Shown piece by piece: positions 24,501 to 37,327 of a stretch of DNA of 64,000 nt. A program made the position numbers and the translations under genes. Under the pieces are notes generated by a model. The model searched no databases. It saw only the letters and a program-made list of their open reading frames with translations, and was not told the origin of the DNA. Within the stretch, counting starts at the first letter, position 1, and each line of letters begins with the position of its first letter. The DNA comes from Phalacrocorax aristotelis (lineage: Eukaryota > Chordata > Aves > Suliformes > Phalacrocoracidae): NCBI RefSeq assembly GCF_949628215.1, contig NC_134279.1, positions 64,091,766 through 64,155,765 on the forward strand, written 5' to 3'.

Positions 24501-27500
24501 TCAGGATACACAACCTGGATCTTGAACGACATTGTAGCTGTTACAACATTGTGTTCTTGAGCAATAGATACATTTGAGAAGACATCTCAATGGCAGGTCT
24601 TGATCCTGTGAAATGCTTTTAATGCCAGTGAAAGGTTATCAGGTTTCAGAATACTTACCTTCAGGGTTTTCTGGTGATCTAAGTGGTTTGCAACTATGGA
24701 TGTAGTGCAGAAACTCTCTTTGTATGCTAACCACTGTTTCCGTATGTGAAAGAGGTTAATGTTTACTTCGGAAAAGTAGTCTTGCTCCTTGAGACACCAG
24801 TTTCCTCTTGCTATTCAGTAATTCAAATACAAATAAATTAAATCCCCAGCTGAACTGGAAATACAGAACTGTCAGTGGGAATTGCATTTGCAGTCGCCTG
24901 CCTTCCTGAGGCAAGCATTGCGGCAACAAAGCATTATTCACCAACTCATTTTGACCATTCAATGAGCAGGCAAATTTTTCTTCTAATCAGTCAATTTCTT
25001 TTCTTTCCTTTTTTTTCCCCTACTCATTATTTATTTAAGTTAAAAGGGGCCAATTTTTGACTGTTTTTATAAAAACAGGTATAAATTCAGACTAATCTAC
25101 TGAATACAGTTCGGTTACTCTGTATTAACAGTGGTATAAATAACAGCAGAACTTGGCACAGTGTTTCCAAATTAATAAACCTTAATGTTTTTCAACTAAT
25201 GAAATGGCTTGAATACGATCAAACAGATTTTGCTTTTAATCTGTGAAAGAGAAATGTGTTTGCTTGACCTGTAAAGCAAGTTATGCCAAATTTGATCATG
25301 AAACAATATTTATGACTAATTTTTAATGCACTGAAAACAACTGAAGTGGGAAATGCTGATATACTAGTGTAACTATGACTGTGGAAATGGAACTAATGTA
25401 ATAACTAAAATGAATCGGTGTAATGAAAGAATAAACCCACAGAGGTTGGTAATGCCTTAAAATGGTGTGATTTTTGAGCCCAATGAGTATGGGGGGGAAT
25501 GAAAAAAAAAAACAATCAGCAGCTACAGCATGTGGCAGGAGTCTTTGCTGACCTATCCAGGGCATTGTGTTGTGCCAGCACTGTTGTAAGAAGTGTCTGA
25601 AAGCAAGAACGCTGCGAAGTCATGAACTTTGGAGCACAGTGAAAAAGAATTACATGTGTGTGGACATAAATATGGTCAGGTCCAGTATATTTCTATTGAA
25701 ACTGGCATGACAGCCAATGTAAAAAATAGGCTAAGAACCTTTTCTTGGTGACATACCATCCCTTCCCATTCGCTATACTTGAAAAAGAAAAAAATTCTGT
25801 TGCGGACATACATTTTTGACAGACAGCACATGTGATGGAGTGCTGACTCTGCGTATCTCTGAAAATGGAAGTAATTGTACTGCAAAGTAAACCTTGATAA
25901 ATGCAGAGAGAAATTACTTCCACTGAGAGTGGTGTTTTGTTCTGTTTTTAATGTTGTTAATAGATCTTCTTAAAAATAAATTATTTAAGCAGGCTTATCT
26001 TTAAAATACTACTAGAATTATGACTAGAAAACATATGAATCATTGCTGTTCTGTAGCACAATTAATTTTCATTGCTGTGTTTGTGACCTACTTACACAGA
26101 CTGCAAACACTAATCTCACTGGATAATTAAAAGAGTGTAAATATCATTTGTCCAGTCCCCGATGATTTGTTTTAGAAATCCAATGAGCTCTCTACAGTAA
26201 ACTTGCAGATAAGAAATCCTCAGTTACATATAGACTTTAATTATCACATACCACTAATGATTCTTAATACTTGGTTTCATATTTTACACTTAGAATAATA
26301 CAAACTGTATTTAATATGCAATTAAATATTTTCACCCATAAATTTATTTCTCTAGCAGGATGTGGATACATTGTACAAAACAGGCAAATATATTTGTCTT
26401 AGTCTTGAATAAAATATTTGTAATATTTTTGTTGATGTAAATTAGGTTTTCTTTAAAATTTACTACTAGCCTTCTAAATACAGATGTATATTTCAGGATT
26501 GGACCAAAGAAATCAGTTCCACAACCTAGGAAATATTTGGCTAAAAGCCATCCTGATTCAGTGATAAAATAAATTTAGCAATTAGAAATCATACATATTA
26601 GTTGCATGTATAATAAATTGCATTGGGACTCATAAAAATTGGGAGGTGGTATTAAATATAGGCTGAATGTTACGTGCATGGCAAATTGATAAGAGAAGCA
26701 AAAAACAAGAAAAAATCCATGACAGTGAATGGTATTTTTATAAAGTATAGGAATAATGACAGAAATCCCAGCAATGCCATAAGCTTGTACCTAGCTAAGG
26801 ATAGTAAATTTGTTAATAATGATGTGGAAGGAGAAAACATTATTTAATTTTGGGGGGCTTCTATTGGAAAGAAACTGGATGATATACTTGTATAGCATGA
26901 AATGATTCCAAATCTACTAGTAAACTGAATAGTGTAACCGTACTTACTTGGTATGTTTATGTTAAATGGATAGAAAAATACATCTTCTGTCTTTAAAAAG
27001 ACCTCTTAAAAGTATTATAAAGACAGAATTTAGGTCCTGCTGCATGTTGGTTCTTAGATTATTTAAATACAAAATAATTCCATCTTTGTTAAATATATTA
27101 TAAATAGATCAAAGCTCCATGCTACTAGTGCTAAAATTGTGGGAAAACCAATAAATTACAGGTACTGTAAGGTTAGGAGTGAAGCATGCAATGGCTTTCA
27201 ATATAAGAACTCAACAGGGGGTGTTAAGACAGTTGTTTATTTGGTACCTTATGGTGTTGTTACCAGAAGGACGTATGGCGTGTTTCATCCTTTGCTGCTC
27301 GTTTTCTTCATCTCCTTACAATTAGAGTCCAGGTACCAAGCAATCGCCACGTGAGTAACTTACATACTTTACCACGCATGAGCGTTTTTTGAGTATCTGG
27401 AATCCAGATGTGCTTTCAGTGTGAAATAAGACAATATTTAATTCCACCTATTTAACACATGGGTTTCAAGACCTACCTTATCATTTAGTACAATTGAAAA

Positions 27501-30500
27501 ACATGCAAACCTTCAGTAGAGAAACTGCTGAGAGCTGCTACTTGCACCTCCTTCTCTATTGTGTATCATTTGCTCCCTCAATTCACACCAGTTTTCTGGT
27601 CCTCCCTACTCTCTTTACTCATGGACTAACTATGAGTGTTTGGAAACAAAGCTAGCCAGCCAGGTCTGGAGAGGCATGCTGAGGTAGGTGTGACATTTTG
27701 GGCACCGAACTTTCCACCTGTAGGTCACTGGCTAAAACCAGCTCAAATGACATACAATGGTTAAAATGTCATCTCTAAGAGCTTCTGCGTGAAGGCACCA
27801 ATAGAGTAATCATTACACTGAACACACTGGAAGCACATTAAACTAAGAACTGGAAAAGGAATTGCTTCAGCTCCAGCTGGTGTTTTTACAGTAGGAATTA
27901 TTGTGGTAGAGCTGTTACTTCTTTAAGCTTGTACCTTACCTCGTTCTGGAGTAATGTTTGTGTGTACACAAGACATTAGACCCTGTATTTGAAAAATTTC
28001 TGCCCCTAAATCATGCTGCTATTATTATACTATGGAATAATTTGCAGGTTCATCAAAGAGGCTCTATATTGGATGAGAGTTGGAGGCCAAAACAGTTATC
28101 CCCAGGAGATATATCCTTCTCAGACTGGGGTGGGGTAATATAGGCATAGTTGTATCTGTGGAAAGCTTTTCGTGTAGATAAACGCAGGATTTAATTTAAA
28201 AAAGCTCTTATCTAATACTTCTAATTGATAGTAATTTCTTTTTTAAACTGATGTTTGTAATTATTCTTATATATGCAAAACAGTCTATTTGCATAACATA
28301 CAGAGCTACACAAAACACAGCAGCCTGAGGTTTTACATCTTCTTTCCCTGACCCACTTTGTCATCTTTAATGTTTCTTTTGTCTCTTTTTGCCCTTCTCC
28401 ATTCTCTTTTTTTCCTTGATAGAAAAATCCTTCTCCTTTATCATTCTTTTCTAGCTCTTTCTTCTTGCTTTCCTTGGTTTTCTTATTCCTTTTTTGAGCT
28501 ACACCTACCTACGTACTTGGTTCTTCACTTTTCCAAACTCCATCCTCTTCCATGAGGTAAAGATATCCAGCAGTTGCCTTAGAATTCTGGCTGGCCTATC
28601 TTGTAGTTGTCATTTACTTTCATAGAGGGACTGGGTGAAATTCCTACTGTATCTGATCCCACAGAAGAGTGTTTCTTCTGCAATGGTTGCACATCAGTCA
28701 CCAGATGCTCAGTGGTATGATAGGAACTACATTGTAGATGTAAATGTAATAAGACTTGCCATAGTAGGATCTTCAGGCCCTATGTTTTTCTTTAGTAAGT
28801 CTGATGGAAATAGTATATTAACCTAGAAATTATTAATAACAATGGCAGATTAAAATATGGTAAGTGACTAGGTTTCATCCTGTCTCCACAGTGCAAGAAC
28901 CTCAGAGTTCCTTGTCTCCAGGACATCTGTTCCTAGCCAGCCCATTCATAAATCTCCCTGTCATCCTTGGCTTTCTGTCCATCATTAGAGGTGATGTTTA
29001 GGCTCATTTGCACTGCCCTGTCATGTTCAGACCATCAGGAGCTACTGCTCCACGTCCTCCGTCTGCCTCTTGGTCATTCACCCCAAGTGTCGAGCCAGCC
29101 ACACCCTGTGACACTGCAGAACTCAGTCTCTTCCCAGTCCTGTTTTCCTCCTTTTCCTTCTTTGAAGGCAATAGTGCTCCTACCGGCTAAATGCACAAGT
29201 CCATCTCAGTACAGTACCGACATGAGGCGGTAAAATATTATAAAAAAGCCATGAACTCTTTAATTCACTTGGTCAGTGATGAAAGTCACAGCAGTTATGT
29301 GAATTGATAGTTTCTTGCATGACTGTCGTGATCTAACTTTTACAGGGGGTTTACTAAGCACTGGAACTTAATCTCTCTACAGCAAAAACTTGTGCTGGCT
29401 TTCTAATAAGAGCAAACAGGCAGACCCTGCAAAGATACTGACATTCTTCCACAGCCTAAGCTGAAGTGAATGCTATTTGGTCACCACTTGCTGTTGTCAT
29501 AGCTCTAGCAAGAGTAAAGGTGCAGACACTGAGTTGTGACAATAACAGCCAACATGTGGAAATTACCACCAGACACTTCTGAGAGTGAAAACTGACTGCG
29601 AGAGACACAGAGAAATCTGAAAAGGGGTTGCATGCAGTGAGATTATTCTTCAGCTGTAACATGCAGCATGCCTAACGTGAAGAAAAAATATATTTTTGTA
29701 CTCTTTTCTCCTGCATTTGAAGAATAATTTTAGCAATTGAAAAATACTTCTTTACGACCTAGATGACTCAAAACTTGGTAAACAGGCTTCCTTTGAACTT
29801 CCTAATTAAATTAGTTTTGGGTAGAATGCAAGCACAATAAATTCCAGCTCTAAAGGTCACATTTTGGAAATGTTATAAGCCACTTAACAACAGAAGCTTA
29901 GAAGAAGAATGCTTTCTCAGCCTTTATGACTGCCTTGAAACACTGTAATAGCACTGGGACAGCAGTATTACTGTAATTAAATATCCTTTGCAACAGCCTG
30001 GAAAAGTGGAAACATTCTGGACATCTAAGATGTGCAGTAGAGCAACACCCTTGGGACTGAGATGTGCATAAGGGCTAACTCTTTCTCAGGCATTGTAATG
30101 TGACAACATCAGCTCCCACATATATAGCTCAGCCAATAAGCTTGTATTGATAAAACGATTGAATTTATGGGGGTTTTTCTGGTCAAAACTTCTGCACTTA
30201 TGGAAGAGGGAATTCTTAAAGCTGTCTGTTATGGGATTCAGGAGAGTTAGCCTTAGCCATTTGAGACCGTTCCCCTCCTCACCTCCTTCTGTGGGCAGAG
30301 AGTAGGATGGGATGTGTGTCTGTGCCACAGTCAAAGCAGCAGACAGACTTCCAGTTACAATACATGGGGGGTGGAGGGGTCGCAGAGGCACCCGGAGGCC
30401 TCTCACTGGACATGAGCAGCCTCCTAGACAGAATGGAGATGGCAGCAAACTGGAAACATCCAAAACTGTCCCAGCTGAATCCTCCTGAGCCTGTCTGTTG

Positions 30501-32317
30501 GGGTCTCACCACCACAGCTATTTCATGTTAGAGAAAACAGCTACTCAGCTACTGCTGTCTGTCTTATTAGCTACAGGTTCTTAAGCACGAATCTGAGAGC
30601 AATAGGTACCCATCCATATGCAACATGAGCTTTTGTGCTCTCCAAGAATTCTTTGGTAACAAAAGGTAAGGACAAACTCTGGGAACTTCTCACTCCAATA
30701 AGTGACATTTTATTCTATGGGAATACACTTGTATACAGTCACACAATCTTTACGATTAAAAATATAGAAATAACATGGTTTCTACAATGTAAAAAAAAAA
30801 CCCAAAACAAACAAAAAAAACCCCCACCAAACAAAAACAGCTAAGGGAAAAATTATGGGAGTAAACAAGACACTTTTCTGTCCTTCAGGTTCACCTGGAC
30901 GTCATGGCTGATTCAAGACTTGTGTACCACTTTTGATGTGCCTGACTGCATCCAGGGAAGTTTTTGTATACCTTTGTCAAACAGCCACCATTCTGACTGA
31001 TAGCAAGTTTGATTCTTAACCAAAACTGGAAAAAACTGCATAGCTTGCACACCAAACTATGAAAGTAAAAGATATGAGAATATCATGTTCCCTGTAGAGA
31101 GAATGTAGAAACACATTTAGAAAAGTGGCTTTTGTATTGCCTTGAGACATGCAAGTTCATTCTACATATCTCTATCCCACAGCAGCTTGAATATTCTAGG
31201 AATATTTGCTTCTGTGGTATCCCCCTTCTTGACCAACACTGGAAGTTTTCACTATTGCAAGCAGAAGTTTTTAAAACCTGAGCTTATGAGTGAGGCTAAG
31301 AGGTTTAGCTGAGAGCTACAACAGTCATCCTCTCTGGTCTGCGCATGGATGACATTGTACAATTCATACTGTCCTGTGAGTAGTGCTTGTACTGACTTAC
31401 TGCATTGCATTTCACAGCTTGTAGCATATTCTGGTTCCAAAGGTAAAGTACAAAGATTGGGGTTATACTAATGTAGTAAGCTTGTATATACATGCCTTAA
31501 AAATCAGCATTTGTTGGATTGTTTATGGCTTATTTTTGTATTTAATGTATTGAACAGTCACATGTGATTTAAGTTGCCAACTCCAATACAGTATTTCTAC
31601 CTGGTATAGAAATGCAGAAAATTTCCTCACGCCCTCACGCCACTACATAGTCGTACTTCTTACGTCTGCCAGATGGTAACGAGCAAATTATTCTAGCACT
31701 CAGACCATGCGAATTTTAGGCAGATTAATATAACGGCCTGTGCAGCACTTTGTCTTCTTTTATCATTGACTGTGGTACTGGCCTGTTTGATCACACCCCA
31801 GAACAAACAAATCTCATTAATCAGTGTTTTCAGGGTTTTTTTGCCCTTTGGCTGCTTTTTTCTTTCCATTCACTTTTGGAGAATTTCTTTGAGAAGCCTT
31901 GTTTTTAGAGGGTGGTAAATTTTTCAGTCTGTTTGGTGTTTTTATTTAAAAATTAATTTATCTTTAAGAAAAAGTGCCAGCTTGATAAAACTAAGAAATA
32001 GTGCAGTTCATGTATAAATGAAATTTGGCCTGGACATCTATGATGTAGGTTATCCACTAGTAATCCACAGCAATCTACATCTCCATAGTTGAAAAGGTAA
32101 TGTGATTTAAAATCCCCGTACCTTGCATTACTAGGATTCTTACTGAAACTGTCATTGAAGATTCTGAATTATGCAATTTGAATATAGTTACTTCAGCTCA
32201 AATGTCAGTGACATAGGCCAAGCATTAATTTGATGATGTCACTTAATTCACTCTGCCACGACTGAACTGGTCTTGAAGCACTCCTATTTGTTTTACTTTT
32301 AGTTCACAGAGGCATAA
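21523..32317. other. Intergenic, no gene seen
   Basis: About 10.8 kb of AT-rich DNA without any gene or transposable element I can name. Open frames on both strands at 23198-23619 are unrecognised and overlap each other. An A/C-rich stretch lies at 30790-30840. The part 25900-27150 is especially AT-rich. Confidence 0.55.
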
Positions 32318-32347
32318 AAATATTGGTCAGAAGGGACCTTTGGAGAT
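32318..32347 (-). repeat. CR1 LINE, antisense: outer piece split by the provirus
   Basis: The phrase ATTGGTCAGAAGGGACCTTT followed by GGAGAT is the antisense start of a CR1 3' end. The continuation (CATGTGGTCTAACCTCC) resumes at 37919 on the other side of the provirus, so both pieces belong to one copy. Confidence 0.75.
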
Positions 32348-32418
32348 CGTCATGGTTTTAGCTGGGACAGAGTTAATTTTCTTCACTGCAGCTGGCACAG
32401 TGCTGTGCTTTGGACTTA
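32348..32418 (+). repeat. Truncated 5' LTR of the ERVL provirus
   Basis: These 71 bp match the first 71 bp of the 3' LTR (37328-37398) with five substitutions, including a C for T at the very first base. Similarity stops abruptly after GGACTTA at 32412-32418. The remaining ~515 bp of LTR, including the R and U5 parts and the polyadenylation region, is missing, as is any obvious primer-binding site. Confidence 0.85.
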
Positions 32419-32529
32419 CACTGCAATGTGCTGGGGCCTGGCCCATACCTATCGAGCCCTGTTTAACACTATTCAGTACCCCAAGGGGAAGAGAAGGCCT
32501 CTGGATCTAAAAAGACAAAGACAAGGAAA

Positions 32530-32612
32530 GTGACAAGCACTGTGGCCACTCAAACCCCCACGACAGACACTGCAGCTACTCCAACCACGGTGACAAGCGT
32601 TGCAGCTAAATA
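32530..32612 (+). repeat. Degenerate internal repeat of the provirus leader/gag start
   Basis: Two and a half imperfect copies of a ~33-bp unit (ACAAGCACTGTGGCCACTC, then ACAGACACTGCAGCTACTCC, then ACAAGCGTTGCAGCTA). In frame with gag they would give a Thr/Ala-rich stretch. It ends at a TAA near 32610. Confidence 0.6.
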
Positions 32613-32619
32613 AGAGTAC

Positions 32620-33699
32620 CAACCTGCGCCAGTATCAGTCTCCCCTATACTCAAGAAGAAATCTTGGAAGAGAAGGTCAACTCATTTAGAAAGAGATGAT
32701 GAAGAAGCAGGGCCATCACAAGAACAGGAGGAGGAAGAGGAAGAACTTGTACAAGAAACGGAAACTACCCGATCCCAATCCTTGAGTGAGTTGCGGGATA
32801 CACTAAAAGATTTCGGCCATCGTTCAGATGAGCACATTGTCACCTGGCTGCTCTGATGCTGGGATAACGGGGCCAGCAGTCTGGAATTAGAAGGGAAGGA
32901 AGCCAAACAACTGGGATCCCTCTCTAGGGAAGGGGGCATTGACAAAGCAATTGGAAAAGGAACACAAGCCCTCAGCCTCTGGAGGCGACTCATGTCAGGT
33001 GTGAGAGAAAAGTATCCCTTCAAAGAAGATATTGTATTTCATCTAGGAAAATGGATAACCATGCAGAAAGGTATCCAGTACCTGAGGGAACTAGCCGTGC
33101 TTGAGGTGATTTATAGTGACCTAGACGATCAACAGTCATCCAAAAATCCAGATGAAGCCTACTGCACATGACCCATGTGGCAGAAGTTTGTACGGAGTGC
33201 ACCATTGATGCATGGGAACTCATTGGCAATAATGTCCTGGAAAGATGACGAGGCACCAACAGTGGCAGAGTTGATTGATAAACTCTGGGAGTACGAAGCA
33301 AATGTCTCTTCCTCGCTCGTCTCTGCTATTGAGAAACTGTCCCAGGAGTACCGGCAATTCAAAGAAGATATGTCCTACTTCCCACCAGTATGGACCAGTA
33401 TCTCAGCCATTAGAAGTAAGCGTCCCTGTGCGCAAGAGAAAGGATACACACGATGGGGCACCCTGTGGTTTTGCCTGCGTGACCACAGAGAGGACATGAA
33501 GAAGTGGGATGGAAAACCTACCTTGACACTAGAGGCACAGGTACATGAGCTGCAAGGGAAAACAGTCATTCAGGGGGGTTTCTCCAGGAAAGCTACTGCT
33601 CCAGTTTCCAGTAAGCAATTCCCCAGACAGAGGAGCAGAAAAGCCGATTTTCTTGCTGATCGTTACAGAGAATTTTTGATTCATATTCACAAGAAGTGA
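32620..33699 (+). pseudogene. ERVL gag-like region, broken
   Basis: One frame can be followed from about 32620 to the stop at 33697-33699, interrupted by TGA at 32854-32856 and 33169-33171. The start is acidic (a Glu cluster near 32728-32750). The middle is helical and Trp/Lys-rich, and the end is basic. There is no classical CCHC zinc knuckle visible. Position between the LTR and the protease region identifies it as gag; the sequence itself is too diverged to assign subdomains. The two internal stops lie at codons that could derive from CGA by CpG decay. Confidence 0.7.
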
Positions 33700-33779
33700 G
33701 TGACGAATACTATGACCAGGAATAGAGGGGCCCTGCCTCCAGCCAGGTGGAGGAAAGGGATAACCAGGTTTATTGGACT

Positions 33780-34228
33780 GTGTGGATTCAATGGCCTGGC
33801 ATGTCTGACCCACAGGAGTATATAGCTTTAGTGGACACTGGTGCACAGTGCACCCTCATACCATCAAACTATATAGGGGCAGAACCCATCAGCATTGCTG
33901 GAGTGACAGGGGATCCCAAGAGATAACTGCATTGGAGGCCGAAGTGAGCCTAACTGGGAATGAGTGGCAGAAGCACCCCATTGTGACTGGCCCAGAGGCT
34001 CCGTGCATCCTTGGCATAGACTTCCTCAGGAGAGGGTATTTCAAGGACCCAAGAGGTTACAAGTGGGCTTCTGGTGTAGCTACCTTGGAGACGGAGGAAA
34101 CTAAACAGCTGTCTACCTTGCCTGGCCTCTTGACGGACCCTTCTGTTGTGGGGTTGCTGAAGGTCAAAGAACAACGGGTGCCAATCGCCACCACAACAGT
34201 GCACCGGCGGCAATATTGCGCCAACTGA
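33780..34228 (+). pseudogene. ERVL protease region, frameshifted
   Basis: An aspartic-protease active-site motif DTGA preceded by hydrophobic residues is encoded at about 33834-33845 in frame 3. The following protease body, including a GIDFL-type motif near 34012-34026, continues in frame 2, so at least one frameshift lies between about 33880 and 33930. The frame-2 part closes with a TGA at 34226-34228. This retropepsin would process Gag-Pol in an intact element. Confidence 0.75.
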
Positions 34229-34249
34229 GACTCCCTGATTCCCATCCAT

Positions 34250-35860
34250 GAGCTCATTCACCGACTGGAGAGCCAAGGAGTCATCAGTAAAACCCACTCA
34301 CCCTTTAACAGTCCCATATGGCCAGTCCGGAAGTCTAATGGAGAGTGGAGGCTAACAGTAGACTATCGTGGCCTGAATGAAGTCACTCCACTGTTGAGTG
34401 CTGCTGTGCCAGACGTGCTGGAACTCCAATACGAACTGGAGTCAAAGGCTCCAAGTGGTATGCCACAATTGATATTGCTAATGAATTCTTCTCAATCCCT
34501 CTGGCAGCAGAGTGCAGGCCACAGTTTGCTTTTACTTGGAGGGGTGCCCAGTACACCTGGAATCGACTGCCCCAGGGGTGGAAACACAGCCCTACCATTT
34601 GCCATGGACTGATCCATAATGCTCTGGAACAAGGTGGAGCTCCCGAATACCTACAATACATTGATGACATCATCGTGTGGGGCAATACAGCACAAGTTTT
34701 TGAGAAAGGGAAGAAAATAGTCCAAATCCTTCTGAAAGCTGGTTTTGCCATAAAATAAAGTTAAGGGACTTGCAGAAGACATCCAGTTCTTAGGAACCAA
34801 ATGGCAAGATGGCCGTCGTCAGATTCCAATGGATGTGATCAACAAAATAGCAGCCATGTCTCCACCAACTAGCAAAAAGGAAACACAAGTGTTTTTGGGC
34901 GTTGTGGGTTTTTGGAGAATGCATATTCCAGATTTCAGTCTGATCGTAAGCCCTCTCTATCAAGTCACCTGGAGGAAGAATGCTTTAAAATGGGGCCCTG
35001 AGCAACAACAAGCCTTTGAACAAATTAAACAGGAGAGAGTTCTGCAGTAGCCCTTGGGCCAGTCCGGGCAGGACAAGATGTAAATAATGTGCTCTACACC
35101 ACAGCCAGGGAGAATGGCCCTACCTGGAGCCTCTGGCAGAAAGCGCCAGGGGAGACCCGAGGTCGACCCCTAGGGTTCTGGAGTCATGGATACAGAGGGT
35201 CTGAAGCCCGCTATACTCCAACTGAAAAAGAGATATTGGCAGCATATGAAGGGGTTCGAGCTGCTTCAGAAGTGGTTGGTACTGAGGCACAGTTCCTCCT
35301 GGCACCCCGACTGCTGGTGCTGGGCTGGATGTTCGAAGGAAACGTCCCCTCCACACACCATGCAACTGATGCTACGTGGAGTAAATGGGTTGCACTGATC
35401 ACCCAGCGGGCTCGAGTAGGAAACCCCAGTCGCCCAGGAATCTTGGAAGTGATTATGGACTGGCCAGAAGGTAAAGACTTTGGAATATCACCAGAAGAGG
35501 AGGTGACACGTGCTGAAGAAGCCCCACTGTATAACACACTGCCAGAAAATGAGAAGCAATATGCCCTGTTCACTGATGGGTCCTGTCGCCTTGTGGGAAA
35601 GCACCGGAGATGGAAGGCTGCTGTATGGAGTCCTACATGACAAGTAGCAGAAACTGCTGAAGGAGAAGGTGAATCGAGCCAGTTTGCAGAGGTAAAGGCC
35701 ATCCAGCTGGCCTTAGACATTGCTGAATGGGTACAGTGGCCAGTGCTCTATCTTTATACTGACTCCTGGATGGTGGCAAATGCCTGTGGGGCTGGCTGCA
35801 GCAGTGGAAGCAAAGCAACTGGCAGCACAGAGGCAAACCCATCTGGGCCGCTGCATTGTG
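34250..35860 (+). pseudogene. ERVL reverse transcriptase and RNase H, broken
   Basis: The fingers part with a VDYRGLN motif is encoded around 34357-34377 in frame 2. The motif A region with its TIDIA sequence (about 34465-34479) and the catalytic YIDD motif at 34657-34668 are in frame 1, which requires a frameshift near 34440-34458. A TAA occurs near 34756. Thumb/connection sequence follows from about 34829. RNase H begins with a TDGS motif near 35572-35583 and continues with TDSW near 35758-35769 in the same frame, separated by a single TGA at 35638-35640. The catalytic aspartates are still visible, but the region is not translatable as one chain. Confidence 0.85.
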
Positions 35861-35989
35861 GCGAGATATTGCTGCCCGGGTAGAAAACCTGATTGTAAAA
35901 GTATGTCATGTGGATGCTCATGTCCCCAAGAGTCGGGCCACTGAAGAACATCGAAACAACCAGCAGGTAGATCAGGCTGCCAAGACTGA

Positions 35990-36899
35990 AGTGGCTGAGG
36001 TGGATCTGGACTGGCAACATAAGGGTGAATTATTTCTAGCTCGGTGGGCCCATGACACCTCAGGCCATCAAGGAAGAGATGCAACATACAGATGGGCTCG
36101 TGATCGAGGGCTGGACTTGACCATGGATGCTGTTGCGCAGGCTATCCACAAATGTGAAACGTGCGCTGCAATCAAGCAAGCAAAGCGGGTAAAGCCTCTG
36201 CAGTATGGGGACGATGGCTGAAATACAGATACGGGGAGGCCTGGCAGATTGACTATATCACACTCCCACAAACCCGTCAAGGCAAGCGCCATGTGCTTAC
36301 AATGGCGGAAGCAACCACCGGCTGGCTGGAAACATATCCTGTCCCCCACGCCACTGCCCGGAACACTATCCTGGGTCTCCAAAAACAAGTCCTGTGGTGA
36401 CATGGCACCCCAGAGAGAACGGAGTCAGACAACAAGACTCATTTCCGAAACAACCTTATAGACACTTCGGCCAAAGAGCACGGCATTGAGTGGGTGTATC
36501 ACATCCCCTATCACGCACCAGCCTCTGGGAAAATCGAAAGATACAATGGACTATTAAAGACTACACTGAGAGCAATGGGGGGATGGAACATTCAAACATT
36601 GGGATACACATTTAGCAAAAGCCACCTGGTTAGTCAACACGAGGGGATCTGCCAGGCGAGCCGGCCCTGCCCAATCAGAACCCTTATGTACTGTGGAAGG
36701 GGATAAAGTCCCTGTAGTGCACATAAACAATATGTTGGGGAAAACAGTCTGGGTTCTTCCTGCCTCAGGCAAAGGCAAACCCATTCTTGGGATTGCTTTT
36801 GCTCAAGGGCCTGGGTGCACTTGGTGGGTGATGTGGGAGGATGGAGGAGTCCAGTGTGTACCTCAAGGGGATTTGCTTTTGGGTAAAAACAGCCAATGA
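35990..36899 (+). pseudogene. ERVL integrase, broken
   Basis: The N-terminal HHCC zinc-binding module (H-x4-H...C-x2-C) is encoded at 36051-36164 in frame 3. The catalytic core lies in frame 2: first Asp at 36251-36253, second Asp at 36428-36430 and Glu at 36536-36538. The last two are 36 codons apart, which is the D-x35-E spacing. Lesions are a frameshift between about 36165 and 36240, a TGA at 36398-36400 inside the core, and a further shift after 36600. A C-terminal segment rich in Trp and Gly is readable at 36693-36899. Catalytic residues survive although the chain is broken. Confidence 0.85.
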
Positions 36900-37309
36900 A
36901 CTGAACGGTATGCTGTTAATTACTGTATAATGTTGTATGTCATCACTGCTATGGTTGCTATACGCCATATCAGTGGTATCATGGTGGGAATCTCCCAAAT
37001 TAACAAAAAATTAACTTTCATTGAAGAAGAACTAACAGTGCAGCAGTGATGGAACCAGGACTGACTTCAGCACGCAACAATCCAACACCACACACAGCAC
37101 CTCTCTGAAAGACTTGTACAATAGATGGAACCCAAAGTCATGGACTAAATGAACTCAATGGACATTTCACAGGCATTTTACAGGGGTGGTCCATACACTA
37201 GGGGATTGATAAATGAAATCTGTATATTCTGTTAAAGGATGAGAAGGCGGGTAGGGGTTATTGAAATTGTATTGGATAGTATGGGACCTGAGCATGATGT
37301 AAATGATAT
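36900..37309 (+). other. Provirus 3' noncoding region, no env
   Basis: About 410 bp between the integrase end and the polypurine tract. Every frame is stopped often, and no env or dUTPase motif is visible. It begins near a start-like ATG-rich stretch but codes for nothing recognised. Confidence 0.6.
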
Positions 37310-37327
37310 GGAATAAGGGGTGGATAC
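37310..37327 (+). other. Probable polypurine tract
   Basis: The purine-rich GGAATAAGGGGTGGA lies immediately upstream of the 3' LTR start, the position where plus-strand DNA synthesis is primed in retroviruses. It is interrupted by two T. Confidence 0.55.

Noticed and set aside
30086..30531. Open frames on both strands near a GC-richer stretch
   Set aside because: Mutually overlapping, no family resemblance, no exon signals that agree in frame.
36900..37309. Possible env or dUTPase downstream of the integrase
   Set aside because: All frames are frequently stopped and no signal peptide, membrane segment or dUTPase motif can be read; the length is also too short for env.
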